Assembly: GCA_037957365.1 (NCBI GenBank)
Contig: JARHVA010007802.1
Coordinates: forward strand, 1 to 64,000
Length of the DNA stretch: 64,000 bases
From: Torreya grandis
Lineage: Eukaryota > Streptophyta > Pinopsida > Cupressales > Taxaceae
Reading direction: 5' to 3'
Made by a program: the position numbers and the translations under genes. This document shows, piece after piece, positions 1 to 10,400 of this stretch (position 1 is the stretch's first letter; each line of letters opens with the position of its first letter). Below the pieces are notes generated by a model, which made no database searches, had not been told where the DNA came from, and saw only the letters and a list, made by a program, of their open reading frames with translations.

Positions 1-2162
1 CCAACCTATGGAGTAGGGCATGCACTATTTGAATCGGAATGGAAGAGTAAGCAAATGACCATACTACTCATGTTATATAGGTGTAGTAATATTTGTTGTA
101 ACTGATAGTACTAGTAGTAAATATATTTGTAGACTTTATAGTAAATTATCTAAATCAAACTATCATGTTGAAACTATGTTCTATTGTGCATTATGTCTTG
201 AACATTTCTTAATTCATTGGGTTGTACTAATACTATGTTTTGATCTCTATGATCTATACTAAATATCTTAATTGGTTGTCATATTGAGACTATGCTTTGA
301 TCTATTTGATTGTTTCCAAATATGTTAATTGGTGGTTAAATTGAAAATAGTGGTGGGAGTTGGTTTTTATTGTTCTACCATGAAACTATAAGTAAGTTGA
401 TCTTTATGAATAGGTTTCCATCTCTACTAAATCTATGGTGCCATTGGATCTCACATAAGTGGGTGTCCTTAAAAACCACATGGCTTGTATAATGAGTAAC
501 TAGTGGTTCCTTAAAATGAATGTCATGGGATAACTCCATTATAGTAAAGTGTGATATTTAAAAGTGTGAAGGAGATCTCAATGCCCCCTTTGAGAATGTT
601 ACAATGCCTCTGTCAACACATTGGTCAAAATGATTTATGAGTGCATAAAAATTATCATCCCAATGTCTATTGATTTTGTGATATGGTTTATTTCTCATTC
701 TTTAAAAATGATGTGTTGGATGATGTTGAGTAAGAGGAAGGGTGATCATACACCTTTTTAGTAATGTGAATAATATGTCATGAGGCTTATCTCTATCTAA
801 AAACTGTATGGCCCCACTATTGGTGTCATGTGATATATCCATGTAAGATATGCTATGTAAAGTAGCACTTTGCCTTTTTTGAGTATCTTTATTAGTTGAT
901 CCTATTCCACTTTTTCCTTAATCATAGGTGGATTAGGTGTTTGTACCATATTGGATTACTATGACTGTGAGATATCTAAATCCAAATTTGTCTCTAAATG
1001 TGTCTTAACTACTCCCAACTTATTTTATAATGTCATAACTATGTAACATAAATGCTATAATGATTTAGATGTATCATATAACAATTTATCCTTAATAATA
1101 AAAATGAGGCCTATAGAAAAGATGTACTATACCTTTAAATATGTCAGCTACTAGATTAATTGTTGCATACATGATTTGAATCATATAATGTAATCATTCA
1201 CTATTTTTGACTTACCCTAGTTTAGTGAAATCAACCTCTCATAAGTGATTTGAGGTCCCTTATTATGAATATAATACATGATAAATACTTCTTCTAACTC
1301 ATTGTACGTGTGTAGTGAACTGTTGGGGCATGAATGATGAAACCAATTTAATGCCTCACCCTCTAAAGTCTATGGAAATAAATGTATTATAATCAAACTA
1401 TGAGTGGCATGTTAGATAGCCTTTAAATAGGCTGAAGGTGCAAGTTTGGATCTCCACATCCATTAAACTTTGGTAATACTAGTATATAAAATCTTGGTGT
1501 AACTTTGTATTGAATATTCTGCACAAAATATGAATGTTGTATATGGCATTGGAATCAACCCAAGAGTAGTATGCTTTAATTTACAAAGTGATTTGGTGTA
1601 ATTTTTATTCTAAATCACCTAATGACATGCATTAATGAGATTAAATCTTATGAAGGTACACTAACATCATTAAGGGGTTCATTTCACTCTTGAATCTTAA
1701 TATTAGTTTTAGCCATTGGTACACTATATCGGGGAACATTTTTAGAGAGAGTTGGTTTGCTTACTATAACATTTGGAAGGGTGATAATGTGGACTTGGTG
1801 AGAAGGAAATGGGATATCATCCTCATGGAGGTTAGAATGAGGAATTAGATATATTTTAGTAAGGAGTGATGGAGATTCATAGTATCTTTTGTATTGTTAA
1901 TTGGTAAATAAGTATCACATGCTAATGGAATAAGATACATCTCATTATTATGCAAATGTAAAGTATGTAAACTATAAATAGGTATGTAAGTTTGTAAATT
2001 TTTATTTAAAGACAAATTATTGTTTGAGTGAACATTTGATAAGTAATCAATTTTATCATGAGAGAGGGGTGAATTAGGGAGAAGATTAGAAGGACTAGAC
2101 TCAATATATTCTTCACTAAAGTCATAATAATCATCATTATTTGAAATTTTATCAAAAATCAA
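1..2162 (-). pseudogene. Gy-E: gypsy gag remnant, 3' part cut by window edge
   Basis: Degraded Ty3/gypsy capsid-type gag read right to left. The N-terminal 105 codons are still open (1845-2162, acidic and Asn-rich start MIFDKISNNDD). About 1440-1560 reads LPKFNGCGDPNLHL, the usual gag motif PKFxGxGDPxxHL. About 1190-1350 reads SLHTYNELEEVFIMYYI followed by a VNDYI end, and it lines up clearly with the gag of Gy-D at 47350-47540 (SLHTYDNLEEEFIKNYI, INDYI). Several stops and frame changes separate these blocks, so it is dead. The element continues left of base 1, so its pol status and 3' LTR are unknown. Gag normally forms the particle that packages element RNA. Family match: strong to Gy-D and Gy-B gag, from direct comparison. 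Confidence 0.75.
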
Positions 2163-3025
2163 AATTTAATTCACTTGTAGATGTTTTAAAGTAGTTTTTC
2201 ATTCATTCCTTTATAAAATTGAATACTAAAAAATAAAATAAAAATACATAATTTCAAGGCATACCTATGATTTGGAAGGTTTCACACCCTTGATATAGTA
2301 AATTTGGGAGTTCTTTTTTGGCTAGGAAGGACTACATGCACAGATGATAAAACTTGGAAAAGATTTGATTAATAAGATAAATTAATGGGATATCTAGAGA
2401 TATACTAATCCCAAGAAGTAATGAACTTCCTAACAAGGATGTCAACCGATTTGTTTAACTAATTAAGTGGATAAAAATGGTAAAAGAAATTAAAAGATGC
2501 ATATAATGATATAGATATGAAATTAAAGTATTTTGAATTAATCTGTATCCATTTCATTAAGATTAGCTAAGTGATCACACAAATAAGATTAAATAGAATA
2601 TTCATATTATTTTATGATTTCTAATTTATTAGAGATATCTTATATACTAGGGGAAAACATAATGACACAAAATCCTAACTCAAAAGTGATATCACTCTGA
2701 TCAGAAAAGAAATATTGAGGGATAATTGGTAAATCATGAATGGTAATAATTTGATATGAGGCTCCAGGAAGTGTCATCTATAGATAACATTCATGGTTCA
2801 AGTAACATATAATCAAAATTAATTTATATGTGCTAAAAAATCAATCTCAGACATAAGACATAGAAGATTAGGTAGGGATTGGTGTTGATTCTGTAGGATC
2901 GATGCTAATTCTATGAATAGATGTTGATTCTAATATAAAACTAATACTTTGAAAATAGGAGGCTAAATGTTGGTTTAATGAGATATAACATAATCTAAGG
3001 GTGATGAATAAACTTAATAGAAATG

Positions 3026-3122
<97 letters not shown>

Positions 3123-3492
3123 CCACTATAAATAATGAAATATACTTACCTTAAATGCATTCCAATTCTATGATAAATGTGAGGTTGATAAGTTAATTTT
3201 TGGCCTCTTGATGGATGTTGAGGGGCTAATGTGGTAATGTTACTTTACAATAGGTTAAAACTAGTCATATTATAGTCATCTTAGAGGAATCATTTCAACC
3301 TTCAAGAGAAAAAGCATGGTCCTTTGAAAGACGCAAATTTAGGTATAAATAATTGATGTCAATTTTATCAGATCAACATTGATCATAGGGATCATTGTTG
3401 ATTATGGTTATTTTAACCAAAATTTGTTCTTATTTTGTTTTAACAATGAAATAAACTAATTAAATATAAAATTAAGTTATTACATAGGTTTT
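2163..3492 (-). other. Gy-E leader and probable LTR fragment
   Basis: Non-coding sequence upstream (in the minus sense) of the Gy-E gag. A stretch starting near 2440 (TGTCAACCGATTTGTTTAAC) then a block around 2480-2530 resembles the beginning of the Gy-B LTRs at 15351 and 40312 (same order of AACAATAAA-, GATATA- and GATATGAA-like words), so this is probably the Gy-E 5' LTR, broken on its right by Co-1. The similarity is partial, and I could not find the far LTR end after 7445. Confidence 0.35.
3029..3118. repeat. (AT)45 microsatellite
   Basis: An uninterrupted AT dinucleotide tract of 90 bp inside the probable Gy-E LTR. Its purity suggests recent expansion or active length change compared with the decayed surroundings. 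Confidence 0.97.
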
Positions 3493-4215
3493 TGTTAGGT
3501 TGTGGAGCTAAAAGCTTCAACTATTACAGACATGGAGAGGTTGCTAAAGTTCCAAAAGTACCGGCATCGATAGTATGACCGACGTCAGTCACATATAGTG
3601 CAAAAGGCAACTAGCATCGACAGGGAGTCAGCCAACATTGGTCTGCACCAGATAGACAGGGATTGACATTGGTCGCCTATGGCAGTTCCAAAACTGTTGT
3701 TGATGAACAGTCAGTTAAGTGAAGGGAGTGTTTGCATGTTAAAGGGCTAATTATAGTCTCGAGCTGCATGTCTAATTATTGTAATTATAAGTCTATTTCT
3801 GTATGCATGGGATCCTATTTAAAGACCCATGAGGCATGTATTGTAATTAAGCAGGCAAGTAAAGCATTGAAGCAAGGAAACAAGGTCAAGGAGATCTACA
3901 AGCAAGTAAGGTCAAGGAGATCAATTGAAGCATTCAAGGAGGGGATAACAACTCAGGTTGTTGAGTTGGTTGTGTTTGAGGAAGAGAGAGAGGGAAGGAG
4001 GTCTTGAGGTGTGGCAAGCCTTTGAGGTGGAAGAAGAAGTGGCATCTTCTTTATTGTATTTTCTTCTAAGAGTATTTAATACAAGATTGTGTATTGTCTC
4101 TCAAATTCTTTGTTGTTTCAAGTTTCTAGTTACTTAATCATTTTGGTATAATTCCATGTTTAAATTTCTTATAAGAAAAGTAATCAATTGTGCTTCCTTG
4201 GAGGGGTTCCTAATA
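3493..4215 (+). repeat. Co-1 5' LTR
   Basis: 723 bp, TGTTAGG...CCTAATA. Contains GACGTCAGT-type motifs near 3580 and 3600-3690. Compared with the 3' LTR I counted about 36 differences in the first ~330 bp (about 31 transitions) but only about 13 in the remaining ~390 bp. A 91-codon open frame inside (3732-4007) is not a gene. Confidence 0.95.
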
Positions 4216-4217
4216 GT

Positions 4218-4229
4218 TGGTATCAGAGC
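4218..4229 (+). other. Co-1 primer-binding site (initiator tRNA-Met)
   Basis: TGGTATCAGAGC, 2 bp downstream of the 5' LTR end. This is the standard complement of the plant initiator methionine tRNA 3' end used by many copia elements to prime minus-strand synthesis. Confidence 0.95.
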
Positions 4230-4304
4230 TACGGTTGCAGGAAGCAGGTTATTGTTTAATTACAGGTCATTCATAGGGGTTTCTATTTGAGTGGGAGTAT
4301 AACA

Positions 4305-4960
4305 ATGGCAGAAGAAAGTAAGCTATGAATGGAGAAGTTTAATGGCAAGAATTATCAACATTAGAGGATGTAGATATAGGATTATCTGTATCAGAAGGAT
4401 TTGTACTTACCATTGGGTGGGGTTGCATGTAAGCTCACAAATATGAAGGATGAAGAATGGAGTGTTCTTGATCGGAAGGCTCTGGGTTCCATAAGGTTGA
4501 GCCTTGCATCGTTTGTGATTTCCAACTTATCACAGTGTAAGACAATGGAAGAGTTGATAAAATCTTTGGCAAATTTATATGAAAAGCCCTCGGCTTCAAA
4601 TAAGGTATTTCTTATGAAGCAGTTATTTACTTTGCAAATCTAAGAAGGTGGATCTGTACATACTCATCTTAGTGATTTCCATGGTTTGGTAAACTAGTTA
4701 GCTTCAGTCAATATTGTTTTTGATGATGAAGTAAAGGCTCTCTTAATTTTATGCTCTTTACCTAAAAGTTGGGATAGTTTGGTTATGGAAGTAAGTATTT
4801 TGTGTCTGCTTCTAAAATCTTAAATGTTGATGATGTTGTGAGTGTAATCTTGAATGAAGAAATACGTAGGAGAAGCACAGGTGAATCATTAAGAAATGCT
4901 CTAAGTGCAAAAAATAGGGGAAGGCAAAGAGAGAAGGTCGAGTAAGGGAAATCAAGGTCA
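4305..4960 (+). pseudogene. Co-1 gag (N-terminal part)
   Basis: Copia gag of the UBN2/retrotran_gag type, starting at the ATG at 4305 (MAEES, then an early stop after about 7 codons). Recognisable blocks are KFNGKNYQH, an open stretch at 4401-4643 containing YLPLGGVACKLTNMKDEEW and LDRKALGSIRLSL, then HLSDFHGLVN and FDDEVKALLILCSLP near 4660-4760. At least four stops and a frame change interrupt it. Gag builds the cytoplasmic particle in which reverse transcription occurs. It is followed directly by the zinc-knuckle frame at 4964. Confidence 0.85.
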
Positions 4961-4963
4961 AAG

Positions 4964-5812
4964 GTGGGAAGGAGATCTGAATCTAGAGGTGTCACCTGCT
5001 GGTTTTGTGGAAAGAGAGGACACACAAAGAAAGAGTGTTGGTTGAGGGATAAAGAAAATCAACATGAAGGTAATGAAGAAGCAAAGGATGCAAATATTAT
5101 GGTACAAGATGCTCTCATACTTTCTTTGGATAGTCAGGTAGGATCATGGGTTTTAGATTTTGGTTCTTCTTTTCATGCATCCCCAAACAGAGATTTACTC
5201 CATGAGTATGTCCAGGGAGACTTTGGAGTGCTTTATTTAGGGGATGGTACGCCTTGTCAAATAGTTGGCAAAGGGAAAGTGCAGCTGAGATTGCAAATGG
5301 ACAACACATGGGTGTTGAAGGAGGTTATGCATGTCCCAATTCTGAAGCAGAGTTTGGTTTTTCTAGGAAGGTTGGGTGATGAGGGATGCACAATAACCCT
5401 CACAATGGATTCTTGGAAGGTTACCAAGGGTGCACTTATTTTAGCAAGAGGTAAGAAAGTAGGTACTCTTTATCTATCTACTTGTATTACTGATTCTACT
5501 TCTGGTTTATCTACTTTAGTTGTAGATTTGAAGATGTGGCTTAATAGGCTTGGTCACATGAATAAGAAGGGAATGGACATTCTTGATTCAAAAGGTATGA
5601 GTTTAGATTTGGAAAGCATAGATCAAGGTCATTGCAGGAAAAGGAAATTTGATGCTTTTGACAAGAATAGGGAAGCCTTGGTGTTTATGGAGGAGATGAT
5701 GGACAAAGTTCAGTCACAAGGGCTGAATAATTTTGAGCAGGGTAGTATAGACAAGGGTTTGATCCAAGATGAGCTCACAGATGAAGAATTCATCACTTAT
5801 AGGAATACATAG
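4964..5812 (+). CDS. Co-1 zinc knuckle / protease / gag-pre-integrase frame, truncated
   Basis: A 282-codon open frame, probably a surviving slice of a longer gag-pol rather than a gene with its own start. Residues 12-25 form a complete CCHC knuckle (C12, C15, H20, C25; CWFCGKRGHTKKECW) for RNA binding. Residues 62-71 (WVLDFGSSFH) match the aspartic protease active site of copia elements (usually LDSGASFH), with D65 kept but the second residue changed. Residues ~190-215 (NRLGHMNKKGMDIL) are the gag-pre-integrase motif, lacking the usual leading histidine of LWHxRLGH. The last ~60 residues (NREALVFMEEMMDK) have no integrase catalytic residues, so the frame crosses a large deletion. The same junction is seen in Co-2. 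Confidence 0.8.
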   Translation: MGRRSESRGVTCWFCGKRGHTKKECWLRDKENQHEGNEEAKDANIMVQDALILSLDSQVGSWVLDFGSSFHASPNRDLLHEYVQGDFGVLYLGDGTPCQIVGKGKVQLRLQMDNTWVLKEVMHVPILKQSLVFLGRLGDEGCTITLTMDSWKVTKGALILARGKKVGTLYLSTCITDSTSGLSTLVVDLKMWLNRLGHMNKKGMDILDSKGMSLDLESIDQGHCRKRKFDAFDKNREALVFMEEMMDKVQSQGLNNFEQGSIDKGLIQDELTDEEFITYRNT

Positions 5813-6130
5813 ACACTGACATCAATAACTTGGAACCGATGTCAGTTAGGCAGATGCTGACATCAGTCATGTGTAGACCAGTAGGGTCGGTAGAGTCAGG
5901 CAAAGAAGTTCGATGTCAGTCAGGCAGGAACCAACATTGGCAGAGGGGACACCGGTGTCAGCTAGGGAAATAATGTCGGCAGTCAGGGTCAGTGCAAAGA
6001 ACTGACATCGGTTGGGTGTAGACTGGGAGATGGATGAGATCGGTCACTGAAATGGATGTTGGGTGGACAGCAAGCTGTCAAGGAGTCTCAAACGCCCATA
6101 TGGAGGTCAAAAAGGGTAAGTGAACATCAT
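5813..6130. repeat. Co-1 array of degenerate GACATCGGT / TGACGTCA-like motifs
   Basis: Non-coding and richer in GC than the rest. Roughly a dozen scattered copies of a word like CTGACATCGGT or its complement (CCGATGTCAG), irregularly spaced at about 20-40 bp. Related words occur in the LTR. It ends in a 40-bp block (GGTGGACAGCAAGCTGTCAA and GAGTCTCAAACGCCCAT) that is nearly identical in Co-2 at 56616-56660. The palindromic core resembles bZIP (TGACGTCA) sites. Any regulatory role is inference. Confidence 0.75.
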
Positions 6131-6424
6131 ATTCATTGTTCACCTTCTTTATATTGCTTACTGATGATCAATGAGTAGGAAGATGTGAAGAGGCAATGTA
6201 GGTAAAATCCAAAAATAGTGGGAGCTTGGCATGGATGAGGAGTGTGAGTCCTTAGAGAAGAACCAAATAGGTATTTGTTGGTGGAGTTGTTAGCTGGAAG
6301 AAAGCACTGGATGAGGGATGGATTCCCAAGTTAGAGAAGAGAGTGGATGGACACGTGAGACAGAAGGCTAGGGCATATAGTCTTGAGTAGGCTGCAGGGC
6401 AATGGAGGTTTGACCATTGTATTT

Positions 6425-6680
6425 TTCTTTACCAGGTTGGATAATATTAGCTACATTATCTTGTTACTGTATGTTGTTGCTTGTTGTAGGGTTTCATATA
6501 CAGGGAGTTTCTGAGCTAAGGGTAAAGTTGGTTCAGAGGTATGTCATGAAGAATTTGGGAGCATAAAAATTATTTTGGCCTAAGTGACAGGTATAGCATC
6601 ATAGGTTTTGTGGTGGTTGGTCTTCAAAAGTGATCTTGAAGAGGGATACAGAGCCAAGGGAACAAACTAGTCAGTGTATA
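6425..6680 (+). pseudogene. Co-1 reverse transcriptase / RNase H stub
   Basis: Short remnant with many stops, recognisable mainly by alignment with the better copy in Co-2 (56290 down to 55730). It shares the region starting TACCAGGTTGGATAATATTA, where Co-2 encodes YVDG of the RT active site, and the GGTTTTGTGGTGGTTGGTCT block that follows the TTxxF element of copia RNase H. The middle (RT thumb, RPDIAxAVG region) present in Co-2 is missing here, so Co-1 has an extra deletion. No activity possible. Confidence 0.65.
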
Positions 6681-6711
6681 GGTACAAGTATAGTTGCAGC
6701 TGTTTATCTCC

Positions 6712-6722
6712 AAGTGGGAGAT
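6712..6722 (+). other. Co-1 polypurine tract
   Basis: AAGTGGGAGAT directly abutting the 3' LTR start TGTTAGG, as needed for plus-strand priming. Co-2 has GTGGGAGAT at the same place. Confidence 0.85.
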
Positions 6723-7445
6723 TGTTAGGTTGTGGAGCTAAAAGCTTCAACTATTGTAGACATGGAGAGGTTGCTAAAGTTCTAAAAGTAACGGTGTTGG
6801 TAGTATGACCGACGTCAGTCACATATAGTGCAGAAGGCAACCAGTGTCGACAGGGAGTTGGCTGATGTCGGTCAGCACCAGATAGACAGGGACTGACGTC
6901 GATCGCCTGTGGCGGTTCCAAAACTATTATTGATGAATAGTCAGTTAAGTGAAGCGAGTGTTTGCATGTTAAAGGGATAATTATAGTCTCAAGTTGCATG
7001 TCTAATTATTGTAATTAGAAGTCTATTTTTGTATGCATGGAATCCTATTTAAAGACCCATGAGGCATGTATTGTAATTAAGCAGGCAAGTAAAGCATTGA
7101 AGTAAGGAAGCAAGGTCAAGGAGATCTACAAGCAAGTAAGGTCAAGGAGATCAGCTGAAGCATTCAAGGAGGGGATAACAACTCAGGTTGTTGAGTTGGT
7201 TGTGGTTGAGCAAGAGAGGGAGGGAAGGAGGTCTTGAGGTGTGGCAAGCCTTTGAGGTGGAAGAAGAAGTGGCATCTTCTTTATTGTATTTTCTTCTAGG
7301 AGTATTTAATACAAGATTGTGTATTGTCTCTCAAATTCTTTGTTGTTTCAAGTTTCTAGTTAATTAATCATTCTGGTATAATTCCATGTTTAAATTGCTT
7401 ATAAGAAAAGTAATCGATTGTGCTTCCTTGAAGGGGTTCCTAATA
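6723..7445 (+). repeat. Co-1 3' LTR
   Basis: 723 bp, same length as the 5' LTR and about 7% different by hand count, with differences packed into the GC-rich GACGTC-containing part (about 6780-6930). Confidence 0.95.
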
Positions 7446-7879
7446 ATTTTGATTATGATTAAGTTTTTTATGATATTGTTTTACTTAGTTATAAGGGATT
7501 TTGTTTGGATACTTTATGATTATGGGTAGTTAAGATGGTAGATAGTAAATATTTGGAATATTTATAGTGAGTAGTTGATTTTAAGGGTGTCTAATAAAAG
7601 ACTAAAATGGGTCATTAGTGAAGTTCAACATGAGTGCTAGGTGTAGAGTTATAATGTATACATTTGCTCCTTTTTTATCAATTTGTAACAATGAGATACA
7701 AGATAAAACCAAAGAGGATTTTGATGTCCCAGATGTGTGTGATGAGGCATTCCCCCTTAAACTAAGAGTTGACATGATACAAGGAGTTGGTGATAGGTTT
7801 GAAAATAATATGGTTGGTTGGATAAGATGAGTATCTGAGTGATAAAAGTGAATGAAAATGATGCGGATTTTTGAGTGAT
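7446..7879. other. unassigned AT-rich sequence
   Basis: Right flank of Co-1, possibly the end of the interrupted Gy-E LTR. I see no domain or repeat. Short open frames here have no recognisable motif. Confidence 0.5.
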
Positions 7880-8990
7880 CAACTTGGTTGCACTTATAAG
7901 GATAGGGATATTACATATAAAAATGACCCAAGGCAAAAACAAATTACCACCATTTTGAGAAAGTGAAAAACTAATTGGGATACCAAGAAAATAAATGACA
8001 AGGAGAAATAACCAAAGCAACTACTATTCTAAGAGTCAAGGTATCACCTATAGACTATTGTCTCATAGTGAAACAATCTCTATGGGATATTTTGGGGATT
8101 TGATACCAATAGAGGGTGAGGCAAGAAATGTTGTGAGACCAACATTAGGTCATTCTCCACTAACTTAAGGAGTTGGGTGTAAAGTGTCATAATTGTAATG
8201 GGTGTAATTTTCTTGACTATGGTACAATGATATATATTGTTAAGCATGCAAGTAATTATAAAATAAGGGATCAAGGTCAATCACATATGATCAATCTAAA
8301 TTATTGATATGGATATAAATAGTGTGATCTAAAAATTATTTTACTATTGCCTAAATATCAACCAGAGCTTATGAACATGAACTTTGAAGGATAATATACT
8401 AATGTGATCAATGAAAATGAGCACCAATGTCATGGGCTTATCATTGAAGTTAAATTTTTTTCACATACATGATGAGGGGTATTACATACAAAAATTCCCT
8501 AGGATAATCATGAAACAAAGTATCATAATTGTGAATAAGTGGGATTTTAACAAAGGCTACTAATAGAAAAAATAATAGGAAGGACTAATTAAAGAATTCA
8601 GTGTGCTAAAATAGGGTTCTACTAATAGACAGTTGTCCTCATGGTGAAGTACATTCCTAGGGTCCATAGGGGATACATTCCCAATAGAGTGTATGTATTT
8701 AGAGGCTATGGTGCCAATGGTGGGTCAATTTACACAAGCCTAGTGTGTTGTGTAAAATAAAGTGTAATTATAGCAAGGTAACTTGTTGGCCCTATGACAA
8801 AACTATTTTTGTGTGAAATATTGCAAGTAGTGTAAAAGGCATAATTGATGTTGAATAAAAAGGATCAAATGTGATTAAGTATGATCTATAGTAATGTAAT
8901 TAATCACCATCAACCTAAATGATCAACATAGATTATAAAAATTACTATAAATAGTGTGGGTTACATGTCACTAGCATATTTTCATGTGAT
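7880..8990. repeat. diverged tandem duplication, unit ~570-630 bp
   Basis: Two copies in direct order. Paired landmarks: GGGATATTACATATAAAAAT at 7905 and GGGTATTACATACAAAAATT at 8477; TAGACTATTGTC at 8051 and TAGACAGTTGTC at 8636; CCAATAGAG at about 8106 and 8682; TATAAATAGTGTG at 8314 and 8946. Offsets grow from 572 to 632, so indels have accumulated. The TATAAATAG word in each copy looks like a plant TATA box, so each unit may be LTR or promoter sequence of an unidentified element. Confidence 0.55.
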
Positions 8991-10179
8991 CGATCATAAT
9001 TTTAAGTGAAATTTTAACACTTGTTTGAGCATTTATTGTGGAGATATGATGGATTTTACATGGATCCTAGTTTTTGTTTATGATAGTGATAGGATTATGA
9101 GTTATAATGTTGTGTGTTTTTATATTGATAGAAAGCTAGATTATGTTACATGTTGCAATTTACTTTTGATGGATAATTTTATGAAAAATCTATGATCATG
9201 TATATTCTTGTGATGTTTTTGGATTATACAACATTTTGTGTTCATTAAACATTGGATAGTAATTATGATTGGTGATAAATGAGTAAAAGAGGTTATTAAC
9301 TCATTTACTAGCTTGGATAATAACTATAAATATGCATCTTATAACATTTACATATGCATCCTTTATCTAGTGTTAATATGTATTTCAATAGCCTCTAAGT
9401 CAACTAAGGTGAAAATTATTTAATTTTAAAATGATCTTGCTTTCAACTAAGTTAGTGATTAGTCTTGATGTGGGAATATATGCCCTATCCTATATATGAG
9501 AGCTAAGTTTTATTTATGTTAATGATTTTGGGATCCCTTTTTAGTGTTAATCCAATGTATTACATACACTGATTGATGCAAGAAATCTATGAATTTGAAT
9601 AAATTTCATTGATGTGGGAAGCTTTCATGGGATACTCTCTTTTTTTATTCTAACTTCAGAGATTTTAAGGACATGATTTTTATAGAAAACTAATTAATGT
9701 GGGAGTTTTTCTAATTATAAATATTTAGATAGCCATCCTTCGAGGGAGTGGTTTATATTTTTGGATATATTTATGCATTTTTTTAACAATTGTCCTTTAA
9801 GGGACTAATCTATAATTTTTTCCTTTTCTTAAATTTTGATTTTGATCCTAGCTTAATTTTTTATAATGGATTAGCTTAAGGGGATCCAAGTTATTTTTAG
9901 AGAGAAAGTGGTCGCATAAGATGGAATTTTATCCCAATTAAGCTTTACCTAACAAATGTGAGGGATTTGGGAAATAATTATTTGGGGCTCTTTCTTGATA
10001 TAGGCAGAGCTTGTCCATTTAGAACATGCCATGAACAAAGATGGGGTGTTCATATTTAAGGTTGAGGTAAGTATTTTATCAGATAAACACATGATTATAT
10101 ATCATTATTGGGTATTTTTTAGGGTAGGGAGATGGTTTTGGGATATGGATTTTTATATAAGGATATGAACACAAGATAA

Positions 10180-10400
10180 ACCTATGTTGATTGTGGCTAT
10201 TGAAAGATTATTAACAATATAAAGGATTAAGAATCTCATTTTCTAGTTTTCCCTCAAGCGAGGCCAAATGATAAGCCCCCATATCTATATTAATGAGTAA
10301 TAATGTATATTCCAAGCTAATTTGGAGAAAATTTACCTTGTTTACTCCTTTTCCATATTTGTATCATGTTGATTTATGATAAGGATTGATTGATCCCTTT
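10180..10400 (-). pseudogene. Gy-A integrase C-terminal tail
   Basis: Reads GKFSPN-stop-LGIYIITH and, after frame slips, ASLEGKLENE. This aligns with the Gy-C integrase end at 26510-26620 (GKFDFNWLGTYIIMHKYGS, then SSLEWK). It is the basic/hydrophobic tail after the DDE core. Stops and frameshifts make it non-functional. Confidence 0.6.

Larger units (their letters stand above)
3493..7445 (+). mobile_element. Co-1: defective Ty1/copia LTR retrotransposon
   Basis: A 3953-bp element with two 723-bp LTRs (3493-4215 and 6723-7445). Both LTRs start TGTTAGG and end CCTAATA (decayed CCTAACA). An initiator-Met primer site lies 2 bp after the 5' LTR and a purine tract sits against the 3' LTR. The flanking 5-mers are GTTTT and ATTTT (4 of 5 match), a decayed target duplication. 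Inside are a broken gag, an open zinc-knuckle/protease/pre-integrase frame, a non-coding motif array and a stub of reverse transcriptase. The integrase core and most of RT/RNase H are absent, so it could move only with enzymes from another copy. Same family as Co-2, sharing LTR ends, internal spacer and deletion layout. Confidence 0.95.

Noticed and set aside
3732..4007. 91-codon frame as a gene.
   Set aside because: Entirely inside the Co-1 LTR; the other LTR has a stop in the same frame.
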